Part shown: one piece after another, positions 25,955-35,500 of the stretch
How positions within the stretch are numbered: position 1 is the first letter of the stretch
How the letters are laid out: every line of letters starts with the position of its first letter
NCBI RefSeq assembly: GCF_003633895.1
Contig: NZ_RBID01000020.1
Location: forward strand, 104,309 to 168,308
Direction of reading: 5' to 3'
Length of the DNA: 64,000 nucleotides
Source: Vogesella indigofera
GTDB taxonomy: Bacteria > Pseudomonadota > Gammaproteobacteria > Burkholderiales > Chromobacteriaceae
Position numbers and translations under genes: made by a program
The notes under the pieces: model-generated
Databases searched by the model: none
What the model was told of the DNA's origin: nothing
What the model saw: only the letters and a program-made list of their open reading frames with translations

Positions 25955-27064
25955 ATGGAAAAAGTCGATTGCGTAGTGATCGGTGCCGGGGTGGTGGGCC
26001 TGGCGATTGCCCGCGCGCTGGCGCAGGAAGGCCGCGAGGTGATCGTGCTGGAGGCGGAATCCGCCTTCGGCCAGCACACCTCCAGCCGCAACAGCGAGGT
26101 GATCCACGCCGGCATGCACTACCCGGCCGGCAGCCTGAAGGCGCTGCACTGCCTGCGCGGCAAGCGGCTGCTGTACCAGTACTGCCGCGAGCGCGACATC
26201 GGCCATCGCCAGACCGGCAAGCTGATCGTGGCGGTGGACGACAGCGAGATGCCGCGGCTGGTGGCGCTGCAGGAAAAGGCGCTGGTCAACGGCGTGACTG
26301 ACCTGACCTGGATGGACCGCCGCGTGCTGGCCGAGGTCGAGCCGGCGCTGCAGGCGCACGCGGCGCTGTATTCGCCCAGCACCGGCATCGTCGACAGCCA
26401 CGCGCTGATGCTGTCGCTGCTGGCCGACGCCGAGGCCGCCGGCGCGGTGCTGGCGCTGCAGTCGCGCGTCACCGGGGGGCAGGAGACCAAGGACGGCATG
26501 CTGCTGTTCGTCGACGGCACCGAGCTGCTGGCCGGCACCGTGGTCAATGCCGCCGGCCTCACCGCCCACGTGCTGGCAGCGAAGATGCGCGGTGTTCCAC
26601 ATGAAACCATCCCGCGCGTGCGCTACGCGCGCGGCGTGTACTTCACGCTGTCGGGGCGGCACCCGTTCTCGCACCTGATCTATCCGCTGCCGGAGCCGGG
26701 CGGCCTCGGCACCCACCTGACGCTGGATCTGGCCGGCCAGGCGCGCTTCGGCCCGGACGTGGAGTGGATCAACCACATCGACTACCGCGTCGACCCCGAC
26801 CGCGTCGACGGCTTCTACCACAGCATCCGCCGCTGGTGGCCGCAGCTGCCGCAGGGCGCGCTGTCGCCGGCCTACAGCGGCATCCGCCCCAAGGTGATCA
26901 ACGAGGACAAGCCGGAGGGCGACTTCCTGATCCAGGGCCAGGAGGGCCACGGCATCCGCGGCCTGATCAATCTGTTCGGCATCGAATCGCCCGGCCTCAC
27001 CGCCTGCCTGTCGCTGGCCGACGAGGTGCTGCGCCGCTGCCGCCAGTACTGGGCACCGGTCTGA
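25955..27064 (+). CDS. FAD-dependent L-2-hydroxyglutarate oxidase-like protein (LhgO/DAO family)
   Basis: A 369-residue FAD oxidoreductase. The dinucleotide-binding motif reads VDCVVIGAGVVGLAIARALAQEGREVIVLEAE. It is followed by the LhgO hallmark SSRNSEVIHAGMHYPAGSLKALHCLRGKRLLYQYC. The C-terminal part has SGIRPKVINEDKPEGDFLIQGQEGHGIRGLINLFGIESPGLTACLSLADEV. These enzymes oxidise L-2-hydroxyglutarate or related hydroxy acids and pass electrons to the quinone pool. The start is preceded by ACAACGGAGACAGCG (GGAG about seven bases away). The gene is monocistronic: a hairpin terminator and a palindromic repeat follow. Confidence 0.88.
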   Translation: MEKVDCVVIGAGVVGLAIARALAQEGREVIVLEAESAFGQHTSSRNSEVIHAGMHYPAGSLKALHCLRGKRLLYQYCRERDIGHRQTGKLIVAVDDSEMPRLVALQEKALVNGVTDLTWMDRRVLAEVEPALQAHAALYSPSTGIVDSHALMLSLLADAEAAGAVLALQSRVTGGQETKDGMLLFVDGTELLAGTVVNAAGLTAHVLAAKMRGVPHETIPRVRYARGVYFTLSGRHPFSHLIYPLPEPGGLGTHLTLDLAGQARFGPDVEWINHIDYRVDPDRVDGFYHSIRRWWPQLPQGALSPAYSGIRPKVINEDKPEGDFLIQGQEGHGIRGLINLFGIESPGLTACLSLADEVLRRCRQYWAPV

Positions 27065-27097
27065 GCGCCGGTGATGATTGATCGCCGCCAACCAAAT

Positions 27098-27118
27098 GCC
27101 ACCTTGCCGCAAGGTGGC
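27098..27118 (+). terminator. Hairpin terminator after the LhgO-like gene
   Basis: GCCACCTT pairs with AAGGTGGC around GCCGC, flanked by AAAT and GTTTGT. Confidence 0.8.
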
Positions 27119-27133
27119 GTTTGTCATGCCGGC

Positions 27134-27153
27134 TGCGGCCAACGTTGGCCGCA
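27134..27153. repeat. Perfect palindromic copy of the repeat
   Basis: TGCGGCCAACGTTGGCCGCA, identical to the copies at 2804 and 40387, between convergent genes. Confidence 0.85.
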
Positions 27154-27215
27154 AGCCGTGTGACGCGCCGCGCATGGTGCCGCGTGATGCGGCGGGAGAC
27201 GTCGCCCGTGGCCAA

Positions 27216-27758
27216 TCAGTCCGGCTTGCCGGTAGCCTGTTCGATGGCGGCCAGCATCTGCCGCCGGATCAGGCCGCTGGCGAGGCGGATCGCCAGCCAG
27301 TACGGCCAGAAGCGCAGGCGGCTGGCGTGGTCCGGGCAGTGGACGCGGGTTTCGGTGCACAGCAGGCTGCCATCGGCATTGGCCTGCGCCTGGAAGGTCA
27401 GCAGCAGCCGGGGCACGCCCGGCTCGGCAAAGGTACGAAAGCCGTCGGCGTCGGCAATGCTGGCCAGGCCGAAGTCGCGCTGCCAGAAGCGGCCGGCCAG
27501 CCCCAGCGCCAGCGAGTGCTCGTCACGGTACAGCAGGGTGAATTCGTGCAGGCCGAACAGCGGCCGTCCCTGTCGCGCCGGATCGCGCAACAGGCGGGCC
27601 GGCAGCTCGCGCAATTGCAGCAGGACGCGTACCAGCGGCAGCGATTGCGGCTGCACCAGCGGCACGGCGGCGATCAGCGCGGCCGGCGTGGCGCGGCATT
27701 GCCGCTGGTGGCGTTCGCGGAACTGGAAATCAGGCAGCAGGGTGGCGGCTGGGCTCAT
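27216..27758 (-). CDS. SRPBCC-like protein of unknown function
   Basis: A 180-residue cytoplasmic protein. It resembles the SRPBCC-type proteins that open with a phrase like DYQFRERH and end with THVHC-like and a PFSGLIRR-like segment: here LLPDFQFRERHQRQCRATPAALIAAVPLVQPQSLPLVRVLLQLRELP, FTLLYRDEHSLALGLAGRFWQRDFGL and LCTETRVHCPDHASRLRFWPYWLAIRLASGLIRRQMLAAIEQA. The fold would form a ligand cavity. The ATG at 27758 overlaps the stop of the substrate-binding-protein gene (ATGA), so translation is coupled. The three genes 29081-27216 form a minus-strand operon with the MOSC gene. Confidence 0.65.
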   Translation of the reverse strand: MSPAATLLPDFQFRERHQRQCRATPAALIAAVPLVQPQSLPLVRVLLQLRELPARLLRDPARQGRPLFGLHEFTLLYRDEHSLALGLAGRFWQRDFGLASIADADGFRTFAEPGVPRLLLTFQAQANADGSLLCTETRVHCPDHASRLRFWPYWLAIRLASGLIRRQMLAAIEQATGKPD

Positions 27759-28300
27759 GGCTGCGCCTCGCTGCCGTAGCGGGTGAAGATCGCCTGGTAC
27801 TGCGGGCTGGCTTTCAGCGTGCGGATGCGGGCATCCACCCGCGCGCGCAGGCCGCTGTCGCGGAACAGCAGCCCGGCTTCCTTCGGCGGCAGCAGCGGGT
27901 AGATGCGCAGCGGCGGGGTGTGCTCCAGGCTCGCCGGCAACAGCTGGCGGCGCTGCCACTCGAAGATCAGCCGGTCGCTGAGGATGACGTCGACGCGGCC
28001 GGCCAGCAGGTTGACCAGCTGGTGGCCCTGGTTGCCGGCTTCCAGATAATTGCCGTCGGCCAGCGCCAGCAGCCGGTCGTAGCCGGCCGGCAGCGCAGTG
28101 CCGGCGCCATCCCACGCCATCACCCGCCAGCGTGCCAGATCGCCCAGCTGCTCGATTGTCAGCTGGCGGCCGCCGGGCTGCACCCACGGCGGGATGGCTT
28201 CCGGAAAGCCGACGTACACCGTGCGCGCGGCGCCGGCACTGCCGCTGCCCAGCAACAGGCCGAGCAGCAGCACGGCGCTCTTAATCGAAGGCCAGCGCAC
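27755..28300 (-). CDS. Short periplasmic substrate-binding-like protein (SBP_bac_3 type)
   Basis: A 181-residue protein with a signal peptide (SAVLLLGLLLGSGSAGAA). The mature part resembles a polar-amino-acid-binding protein: TVYVGFPEAIPPWVQPGGRQLTI, NLLAGRVDVILSDRLIFEWQRRQLLPASLEHTPPLRIYPLLPPKEAGLLFRDSGLRARVDARIRTLKASPQYQAIFTRYG. Typical family members are 230-260 residues, so about 50-80 residues of the first lobe are missing. No transporter permease or ATPase is adjacent. It may be a sensor-type or degenerate binding protein. The start is a GTG at 28300 overlapping the MOSC gene end by 20 bases. Confidence 0.65.
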   Translation of the reverse strand: MRWPSIKSAVLLLGLLLGSGSAGAARTVYVGFPEAIPPWVQPGGRQLTIEQLGDLARWRVMAWDGAGTALPAGYDRLLALADGNYLEAGNQGHQLVNLLAGRVDVILSDRLIFEWQRRQLLPASLEHTPPLRIYPLLPPKEAGLLFRDSGLRARVDARIRTLKASPQYQAIFTRYGSEAQP

Positions 28301-29081
28301 TGTCCAGCACCTCCACCGCGTCGCCCAGCTGCAGCGTGCCGCTGTTGCGCGCGATCACGTTCACGCCGAAGCACACGCCCTCCTCCAGCCGGCGGTAGCC
28401 CAGCAGCGTCGCCAGCGGCTGCCGCTGCGGATCCGGCTGCGCGCTGTCGGGATCGACAGTGGTCAGCACGCAGCGGGTGCAGCGGCTGACCACTTCGAAT
28501 TCGACGGCGCCGATGCGAAAGCGCCGCCACTCGTCTTCTTCAAACGCGAAGGTGTCGTCCACCACCAGATTGGGGCGGAAGTGGCGCATGGTCACCGGTT
28601 GCGCCAGCCGGCTGTTGAGGTCAAGCAGCGACGCCTCGCTCAGCAGCAGATAGGGATAGCCGTCGGCGAAGGACAGCCTGTCGGCGGTGGTTTTCTGCAC
28701 GCGGGTGGACTCGCCCAGCCATAGCAGCTGCAGCGGCTCGCCCAAGTAGTGGCTGAGCCAGGCGTCGGCCGCCGCGTCGCCGTGCAGCGCGCTGAACGCG
28801 GACTTCCACACCGTGGCCGGCACCCGCTGCCGGTAGTCGGCCGGGCTGGTCAGCAGCGGCGGCATCCCCGGCGCGGTGAAGCACCACTGGCCGTCGGCCT
28901 GCTGCGTGACGCCGACCTGCACCAGCCGCGGGTGGCTGCGCGCGCTGATGAACTGGCCGTCGGCACGGCTGGCCAGCCACACGCGGTCGTCGCGCAGCCC
29001 CTGCGGCGTGACCTCGGCGCGCTGCAGCGCATTGCCGCGGCAGGATTTCAGCGGATGGACGAACAGTTGGGTGAGGGCCAT
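28281..29081 (-). CDS. MOSC-domain protein (YcbX-like)
   Basis: A 266-residue protein with an N-terminal beta-barrel (TQLFVHPLKSCRGNALQRAEVTPQGLRDDRVWLASRADGQFISARSHPRLVQV) and a MOSC domain (about 120-260). The MOSC hallmark is the Cys in VVSRCTRCVLTTVDPDSAQPDPQRQPLATL with the conserved R-C-x-x-x-T. These proteins handle molybdenum cofactor-bound sulfur in pathways that reduce N-hydroxylated compounds. It is the first gene of an operon with the SBP-like and SRPBCC-like genes. Confidence 0.9.
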   Translation of the reverse strand: MALTQLFVHPLKSCRGNALQRAEVTPQGLRDDRVWLASRADGQFISARSHPRLVQVGVTQQADGQWCFTAPGMPPLLTSPADYRQRVPATVWKSAFSALHGDAAADAWLSHYLGEPLQLLWLGESTRVQKTTADRLSFADGYPYLLLSEASLLDLNSRLAQPVTMRHFRPNLVVDDTFAFEEDEWRRFRIGAVEFEVVSRCTRCVLTTVDPDSAQPDPQRQPLATLLGYRRLEEGVCFGVNVIARNSGTLQLGDAVEVLDSALAFD

Positions 29082-29230
29082 GGCCGGCTCCGGACGCAGG
29101 ATGAAAACGGCAAGCTTAGCCGCTGTGCGGCGTCATCACAATGCCGGGCGCATGAAATGGACGGTATGGGAGCGGTGATGGCGCAGCCATGGCGAGCGTC
29201 GCTGCGCTGCGGCGGCCGGGTGGTGCTGCG

Positions 29231-29812
29231 TCAGAGCGCGGCCAGCGCGACCTCGATCACGTCCTGCAGCCGTTGCGCCTGCGCCTCTCCCTCGTAGCCC
29301 CGGCCCAGCACCCGCAAGCCCTGGATGGTGGCGACCAGGAAACGCGCCAGGGCGACGGGCGACTTGCCGGCCGCGATCTCGCCCTGCTGCTGTCCCCTTT
29401 GCATCAGCGCGGTGAGGGCGGTCTCCAGCGTGGCGAAGTGCTCCTGCAGCAGGCTGTTCACCGTGCCGTCGCGCCCGCCCAGTTCCAGCGCGGTATTGGC
29501 CACCAGACAGCCGCAACAGGCTGCGCCGGCCAGCTCGTCGTCGGCGATTTGCTGCAGCAGCGCCCGCACGCGGGCGATGGCAGGGCCGTCTTCCGCCAGC
29601 AGCGCAACGTTGGCCGCAGTCTGGCAGTGATAACGGCGCAAGGCATGCTGGAACAGCCCGTGCTTGCTTTCGAAGGTGTTGTACAGGCTGCTGCGCGACA
29701 GGCCGGTGCCGTCCACCAGATCCTGGATCGAGGTGGCGGCATAGCCTTTTTGCCAGAAAACGTGCATCGCCGCGTCGGCGGCGTCATCGGGGTGGAAGTG
29801 GGCAGTATGCAT
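29231..29812 (-). CDS. TetR-family repressor
   Basis: A 193-residue TetR regulator. Residues about 8-55 form the HTH (DDAADAAMHVFWQKGYAATSIQDLVDGTGLSRSSLYNTFESKHGLFQHALRRY). The C-terminal ligand domain is LOW-similarity (ARVRALLQQIADDELAGAACCGCLVANTALELGGRD), with a CCGC cluster seen in the YcdC/AcrR-like group often responding to electrophiles. It is divergent from the PPTase gene and close to the pigment cluster. A TGGAAT-GATC-GTTCCA-type site upstream of the racemase-family gene fits a TetR operator, so it may be the cluster regulator. The start at 29812 is the only plausible one near the HTH. A repeat copy is inside the gene at 29606. Confidence 0.82.
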   Translation of the reverse strand: MHTAHFHPDDAADAAMHVFWQKGYAATSIQDLVDGTGLSRSSLYNTFESKHGLFQHALRRYHCQTAANVALLAEDGPAIARVRALLQQIADDELAGAACCGCLVANTALELGGRDGTVNSLLQEHFATLETALTALMQRGQQQGEIAAGKSPVALARFLVATIQGLRVLGRGYEGEAQAQRLQDVIEVALAAL

Positions 29813-29933
29813 GGTCGGTGGTGAAGGAAAGGGTGGCCGGGCGCGGCGCCGTCCGGCCAGGGACGAGCCGCTGTGGCCGGCTGGTGCTCTGTTACTATGT
29901 GCCGCATTTGCAAGCATGAAAGGCTATCACATC

Positions 29934-30698
29934 ATGTCAGGCGCTGTTGTACCGGCAGGCTTGCTGTCGGCGCTGCGGCACGTGCTGTCTCCGCCGGACG
30001 ATGCTGGCGCCAGTGTCGCCGCGCTCTGGCGCCCGTGGCCGCTGCCGGTGGCGGGCGGCTCGGTCGCAGCCTTGTCCTTGCCGGCGCTGGATGCGCTGCT
30101 GGGCGATATCGTGCCCGCCAGCCTGCACCCGGCCATTCCCGGGCGTTGCGTGCGCTCCCGGCAGTTGTCTTTTCTGGCCGGGCGCTTGTGTGCCGAGCAG
30201 GCGCTGGCCGCTTTGCCACTGACGGCGGCGGTGCTTGGGCGCGATGCGAGCGGCCGGCCCCTGTGGCCCGCTGGTGTTACCGGATCCATTACCCATAGCC
30301 CCACCCTGGCTGCGGCGGTCGCGGCATGGAGTCCGCAGACCGACGGGCTGGGCGTGGATTGCGAGCCGCTGGCGGCCGGAGAACGGCTGGACGACATCGT
30401 GTCGGCTTGTTGCACCGCGGCGGATCGTGCCTGCCTGCCAAGCCGGGCGGCGGGCACGATGGCGACGCTGATCTTCTCGGCGAAAGAGGCCGGTTACAAA
30501 GCCTTGTCGCATCGTTTTGGCCGCATCGTTGACTTTACCGAGTTCGAAGTCTGCCAGTTGGCGCGAGATGCCGGCCAGCTGTGGCTGGCGCCGGTTCCCG
30601 GCAGCGAGTGGCACCGACGTATCCAGCCGTTTGCCGTGCAGTTCACCTTTGATGCCGACAGTGTCTACACCCTGGCCGACCTGCGCGGCATTCCCTAG
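29934..30698 (+). CDS. 4'-phosphopantetheinyl transferase (EntD/Sfp type)
   Basis: A 254-residue enzyme (start at 29934; ATG at 29916 is an alternative) that moves the phosphopantetheine arm of CoA to a carrier-domain serine. Signature motifs: WPAGVTGSITHSPTLAAAVAAW (His of GSITH), GLGVDCEPL (Asp and Glu for magnesium), and IFSAKEAGYKALSHRF (FSAKEAxYK). That set is EntD-like. It lies 1.9 kb before the indigoidine synthetase gene, with a TetR gene divergent, so it is the likely activating enzyme for the IndC carrier domain. Composition is less GC-extreme than flanking housekeeping genes, in line with the whole pigment cluster. Confidence 0.9.
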   Translation: MSGAVVPAGLLSALRHVLSPPDDAGASVAALWRPWPLPVAGGSVAALSLPALDALLGDIVPASLHPAIPGRCVRSRQLSFLAGRLCAEQALAALPLTAAVLGRDASGRPLWPAGVTGSITHSPTLAAAVAAWSPQTDGLGVDCEPLAAGERLDDIVSACCTAADRACLPSRAAGTMATLIFSAKEAGYKALSHRFGRIVDFTEFEVCQLARDAGQLWLAPVPGSEWHRRIQPFAVQFTFDADSVYTLADLRGIP

Positions 30699-30709
30699 CA
30701 CGCTGCCGC

Positions 30710-31585
30710 TCAGGCTGGCAGGTCGGGTGCCAGAAAGCTGGCCGCCATGTCCTTGTCGCCATGCCCGGCGGCAAGGGCACGTTCGAAGCGGTGCAGCCCC
30801 GCGCCGGCCACTTCGGCGTACAGGCCGGCCTGGCTGGCCGCATCGAGGATCAGCCTGCTGTCTTTTACCGCATTGGCCACGCTGAAGCTTGGCGTGTAGT
30901 TGCCTGCCAGCATGGCCGCGCTCTTGAGCTGGAAATAGGCGCAGTCCATCGGCCCGTTGCTGACGACATCGACGACCAAAGCCGGATCGACCCCCAGTCC
31001 CTTGGCCAGCGCCAGGCTTTCTGCCAGTCCGTGGGTCAGGGTGAAGGCCCAGTTGTTCAGGGCCAGTTTCAGGCGGCTGGCCTGGCCGGCCTCGTCTGCC
31101 ACCCACAGGGTACGCTTGCCAATGGCGTCGAAGACGGTTTGTACCTCCTCCCGTCCGGCCTGGGGGCCGGAGGCCAGAATGATCAGCTGGCCCTGCTCTG
31201 CCGGCTGGCGCGTGCCCTGTACCGGCGTATCGAAATACACCAGCTGCTGCTGGCTGGCCAGCTGTGCCAGGCTGGCGGCGGCATCTATCCCCACCGTGCT
31301 GAGCTGCAGCCATTTGGCCCCGGGCCGGAAGTGCCCGCTGCCGGCGGCCATGGCGGAGGCCACACTGTCGCCGTCTTTCAGCACCGTCACGATGCAGTCG
31401 GCATCACGGACGGCTTCGGCCACGCTGGCGCAAGCCTGCAAATTGTCCTGCACCAGCGCCTGCGCCTTGGCTGCCGTACGGTTCCAGACCTTTACCTTGA
31501 AGCCCTTGCTGGCCAGGTTGCGTGCGACCGGTGCGCCAATCAGGCCGCTGCCCAATACGGCAATGGTGGGGGTTGTCGTGTTCAT
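30710..31585 (-). CDS. NAD-binding beta-hydroxyacid dehydrogenase (3-hydroxyisobutyrate dehydrogenase family)
   Basis: A 291-residue enzyme. The Rossmann motif reads IAVLGSGLIGAPVARNLASKGFKVKVWNRT. Next come FDTPVQGTRQPAEQGQLIILASG and the catalytic lysine in ASRLKLALNNWAFTLTHGLAESLALAKGLGVDP. The C-terminal half is all-alpha. The retained lysine supports dehydrogenase/reductase activity over the imine reductase variant. The substrate is unknown. The gene ends 12 bases from the end of the PPTase gene (convergent) and starts divergently from the racemase-family gene. The start at 31585 has AAGGA nine bases upstream. Its location suggests a role in the pigment pathway, but this is inference. 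Confidence 0.82.
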   Translation of the reverse strand: MNTTTPTIAVLGSGLIGAPVARNLASKGFKVKVWNRTAAKAQALVQDNLQACASVAEAVRDADCIVTVLKDGDSVASAMAAGSGHFRPGAKWLQLSTVGIDAAASLAQLASQQQLVYFDTPVQGTRQPAEQGQLIILASGPQAGREEVQTVFDAIGKRTLWVADEAGQASRLKLALNNWAFTLTHGLAESLALAKGLGVDPALVVDVVSNGPMDCAYFQLKSAAMLAGNYTPSFSVANAVKDSRLILDAASQAGLYAEVAGAGLHRFERALAAGHGDKDMAASFLAPDLPA

Positions 31586-31640
31586 TGTGTTGTCCTTGGT
31601 GACCGGGTATTCCGGGAAATTCAAAATGGGTAATTAAATT

Positions 31641-31656
31641 TGGAATGATCGTTCCA
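31641..31656. promoter_or_regulatory. TetR-style operator in the divergent promoter region
   Basis: TGGAATGATCGTTCCA is a palindrome with one mismatched pair, lying between the divergent dehydrogenase and racemase-family genes. The GGAA-T-GATC-G-TTCC design resembles common TetR-family operators. The TetR gene at 29231-29812 is the nearest candidate regulator. Confidence 0.5.
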
Positions 31657-31756
31657 GTTAATGTAAGATGCCGCTCGGCTGCGGTCAACCCATATGACAT
31701 TTTTTTCTGGGTGGTCCGCGATTTCCATCGCTTGCCAAGGACAAAACAGATCAAAA

Positions 31757-32515
31757 ATGAGTAATGCCAACAAAATTCTCGGTCACCGTTTGCGCGTCGG
31801 CGTGGTCATTCCGTCGACCAATACTTCCGCCCAGCCGGAAATGGACGACATGCGGCCGTACGGGGTGACCAACCATGTGGGCCGGATGGTGATAGTGGAC
31901 CAGTCGCTGGTCGCCGAGCCCGGCTTCAACAGCGTGATCCAGGCGATGCGCCGTGCCACGGAGCCGGCGATCAAGAGCCTGCAGGACTGCCAGCTCGACC
32001 GCATCATCGTCGCGGTGTCTCCCGATGCCTACTGGCGCGGCGTTGAGGCGCACGCGCAGATGCTGGCGCAGTTGCAGGACACGGCCGGCGGGGTCGGCAT
32101 CACCTGCAGTGCCGACGCCATTGAAGAAGCCTTGGCCCGGCTGGGTGGTGTGCGCCGTATCGGCCTGATCTCCCCCTACACCGCCATTGGCAACGAGGCG
32201 GTCGCGCAGTTCTTTGTCGACAAGGGCTATGAGGTGGTGGCGCTGGCCAATCTGGGCGGGCAAAGCCCCTCCCGCATCGCCGAGGTCAGCCTGCAGGATC
32301 TGCGCAATGCGGTAGACACGGCCAATGCGCCGGGGGTCGAGGCGATCGTGCAGGTGGGCACCAATGTACCGATGGCCAGCTTTGCCCATACCGCCGAGCA
32401 GTGGACTGGCAAGCCCGTGATTGCCAACAACACGGTGCTGTACTGGCATGCGCTTCGCATGAGCGGCATCGATGACCAGTTTGATGGCTTTGGCCGTTTG
32501 TTCAGCTGTTGCTAA
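31757..32515 (+). CDS. Asp/Glu racemase / maleate isomerase superfamily protein
   Basis: A 252-residue protein of the maleate isomerase and arylmalonate decarboxylase superfamily. It starts HRLRVGVVIPSTNTSAQPEMDDMRPYGVTNHVGRM, and has IGLISPYTAIGNEAVAQFFVDKGYEVVALANLG in the second domain. Members carry one or two catalytic Cys. Here the first position sits in IIVAVSPDAYWRG and the second in AIVQVGTNVPMASF, so neither usual Cys is present as far as I can align by eye. It might act by another mechanism or have lost activity. It is the first gene of the plus-strand cluster that continues with IndC 49 bases later. RBS is weak (AAGGA about 15 bases from the ATG). Confidence 0.7.
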   Translation: MSNANKILGHRLRVGVVIPSTNTSAQPEMDDMRPYGVTNHVGRMVIVDQSLVAEPGFNSVIQAMRRATEPAIKSLQDCQLDRIIVAVSPDAYWRGVEAHAQMLAQLQDTAGGVGITCSADAIEEALARLGGVRRIGLISPYTAIGNEAVAQFFVDKGYEVVALANLGGQSPSRIAEVSLQDLRNAVDTANAPGVEAIVQVGTNVPMASFAHTAEQWTGKPVIANNTVLYWHALRMSGIDDQFDGFGRLFSCC

Positions 32516-32564
32516 CGGCACCTGTTGGCAGCGCTAAGCGATCCACATCCATACAGAGAGCAAT

Positions 32565-35500
32565 ATGTCAGCCCAGATGAATACCTTGCAGGCCTTCCTG
32601 CAGCAACATATCCAGTCATCGTACACCCACACCAGTCCGTATCTGCGCACCCTGCCCGCCATGCTGCTGGCCCAGGTACACAGCCGGAAAAACGAAATTG
32701 CGATTGCCGATCAGGAAACCGAATACAGCTACGAGACCACCCTGCTGCACGCCGTCGGCATTGCGGCGGCGCTACGCGCCAAAGGGGTGAGCTATAACGA
32801 CTGCCTTGGCCTGTTTATCGATGCCTCGGCCGACCTGGCGCTGGCAACGTGGGGCATCCTGTTTGCCGGGGCGGCGTACCTGCCGCTGGCAACCGACTAC
32901 CCGCAAGACCGCCTGAGCTATATGGTGAGCGATGCCAGGGTCAAGCTGGTGCTCACCAACAATCGCAGCCGCGAGCGCCTGGCTGGCGTGCTGTTGCCGG
33001 GCGTCAGCCTACTCAATATCGACGATGTCGCCCCGGCAAGCATTACCGAGGTCGACCAGGTGCTGACCGAGCTGCTCGAGCAGGATGGCGAGGACCTGGC
33101 GTACGTGATCTACACTTCCGGCACCACCGGCAAGCCCAAAGGCGTGGCCATCTCGCAGCAGGCCATTGCCAATCAACTGGCGTGGCTCACGCACGAAGGC
33201 TATCTGCTGCCGGGTCACCGCATCCTGCAGAAAACGCCGGTCAGCTTCGACGCCGCGCAGTGGGAGCTGCTGGGCATGTGCTGCGGTGCCCGCGTGGTCA
33301 TGGGGCAACCGGGCGTCTACCGTGACCCGGAGGCGCTGATCCGCCAGGTCCAGCAACACGGCATTACCACGCTGCAAGGCGTACCGACCCTGCTGCAAGC
33401 CTTGAGCGAGCTGCCCGCCTTTGCCGATTGCGACACCCTGCACAGCCTGTTCAGCGGTGGCGAAGGGCTGTCGCGCAAGCTGGCCAGCAAGCTGCTGCAA
33501 ATCCTGCCGGACTGCCGGCTGGTCAACCTGTACGGGCCGACCGAATGCACCATCAATGCCACGCACTATCGCATCGACCAGCGCAGCCTGGACCAGGAAT
33601 GGGAGATCGCGCCGATCGGCCTGCCGGTGGCCGGGCTGCATTACCAGGTGCTGGATCTGCAGCTGGCACCGGTGGCCGCGGGACAGACCGGTGAGCTGTT
33701 CATCGGCGGCGCCCAGCTGGCAAATGGCTACCTGTTCCGCGCCGAGCAGACCGCGGAGAAATTCCTTTCGCTGCCGCTGGATGCGGCGTCCCCGCAGGTC
33801 AGGATGTACCGCACCGGCGACCTGGTCCGGGTCGATCCGGACGGCGTGCTGCACTTTGTCGGCCGCACCGACAATCAGGTCAAGTTCCGCGGCTACCGTA
33901 TCGAGTTGGACGAAATCCGCCTCGCCATCGAAAACCATGACTGGGTGAAATCGGCCGCCGTCTTCATTAAGGAAAACGCCCGCAGCGGTCATGCCCAGCT
34001 GATCGGTGCGGTGGAGCTGAACCCGAACGAGGCCAAGCTGATGGATCAGGGTGCGGCCGAGTCGCATCACCAGACCAAGGCCAGCCGTCATCAGATCAAG
34101 GCCCAGCTGTCCGGGCGCGGCTTCCGCAGCGACGCCAGCCTGGCGGGCAGACAGCAGATCGCGCTGCCGGGGCAGCAGGAAACCGCCGCCCAGCGCGAAC
34201 GCGTGTTCGCCCGCAAGACGTACCGCTTTTTCCACGGCGGCCCGGTCGCCGCCACCGACATCCTGCAGCTGCTGGCGGCGCAGCCGGAAGCGGCGCCATC
34301 GGCCCGGCTGGCGGATCTGGACGCGAGCAAGCTGGGTGAAATGCTGCGCTATCTGGGACAGTTCAGCAGCGAAGAGCGGCTGTTGCCCAAGTTCGGCTAC
34401 GCCTCCCCCGGCGCGCTGTACGCCACCCAGGTGTATATCGAGCTGAACCAGGTCGCCGACTTGCCCGCCGGATACTACTACTACCACCCGCTGCAGCATC
34501 GCCTGTACCTGCTGGCCGCCAGCAGTGCGACCGAACCCTGCCTGCGGCTGCACTTTGTCGGCAAGATCCCCGCCGTGCGCGAGGTCTACAAGAACAACAT
34601 CCTGGAAGTGCTGGAAATGGAAAGCGGCCACATCCTGGGCATGCTGGATCATGTGCTGCCGGGCTACGGCTACGGCCTGGGCCTGGGCCGGCATACGCCG
34701 GAGGTGCTGGCCCGGCTGGATTGCCCGGAGGAGCACGACTACCTCGGCAGTTACGATATCGTCGCGCTGGCCGAACGTATTGATGACCTGGCCGTCGACA
34801 TCTACGTCCAGGCCCAGCAAGGCCGGATCCACGATCTGGCCGACGGTAACTACCTGTACCGTCAGGGTCGGCTGGACAAGGTCTCCGGCCACCTGATCGA
34901 GCAGCGCCATGTCATTGCCATCAACCAGCAGGTCTACCAGCGCGCCAGTGGCGGCCTCTCCTTCGTCAGCCAGAGCCAGGCGCCGTGGCGGCAATACCTC
35001 GATCTGGGACGCAGCCTGCAGCGGGTACAGATGAACCGCCTCGGCGTGGGCACCATGTCGTCCGGCTACAGCTCCAAGAGCGGCAACAACCTCGCCACCG
35101 CCCTGCGCCTGAACGACATTGTCGGCGATGCCGGCCGAGAGTCCGGCCCAAGCTACTTCTGCCTGTTCGGCAAGGTCAGTGCGGCGCAGCTCAGTCATCA
35201 GGGCATGGATGAAGACGCGGTGCACATGAAAGGTCCGGCCGAGCTGATTCGTGCCGACCTGCTCAACAGCCTGCCGGACTACATGGTTCCCGGACGCATT
35301 GCCATCATCAACCAGATGCCGCATACCACCTCGGGCAAGGTGGATGTGCAGGCGCTGAAACAGTGTGCCGATTTCCAGCTGGCGGATCAGGAGCAGCCGC
35401 ATGTCGCCGCCCGTACCGCGACAGAGCAGGCGATCAGCCAGATCTGGTGTCACATCCTGCAGCTGGAAGAGGTCTCGGTGATGGACGACTTCTTCGCTCT

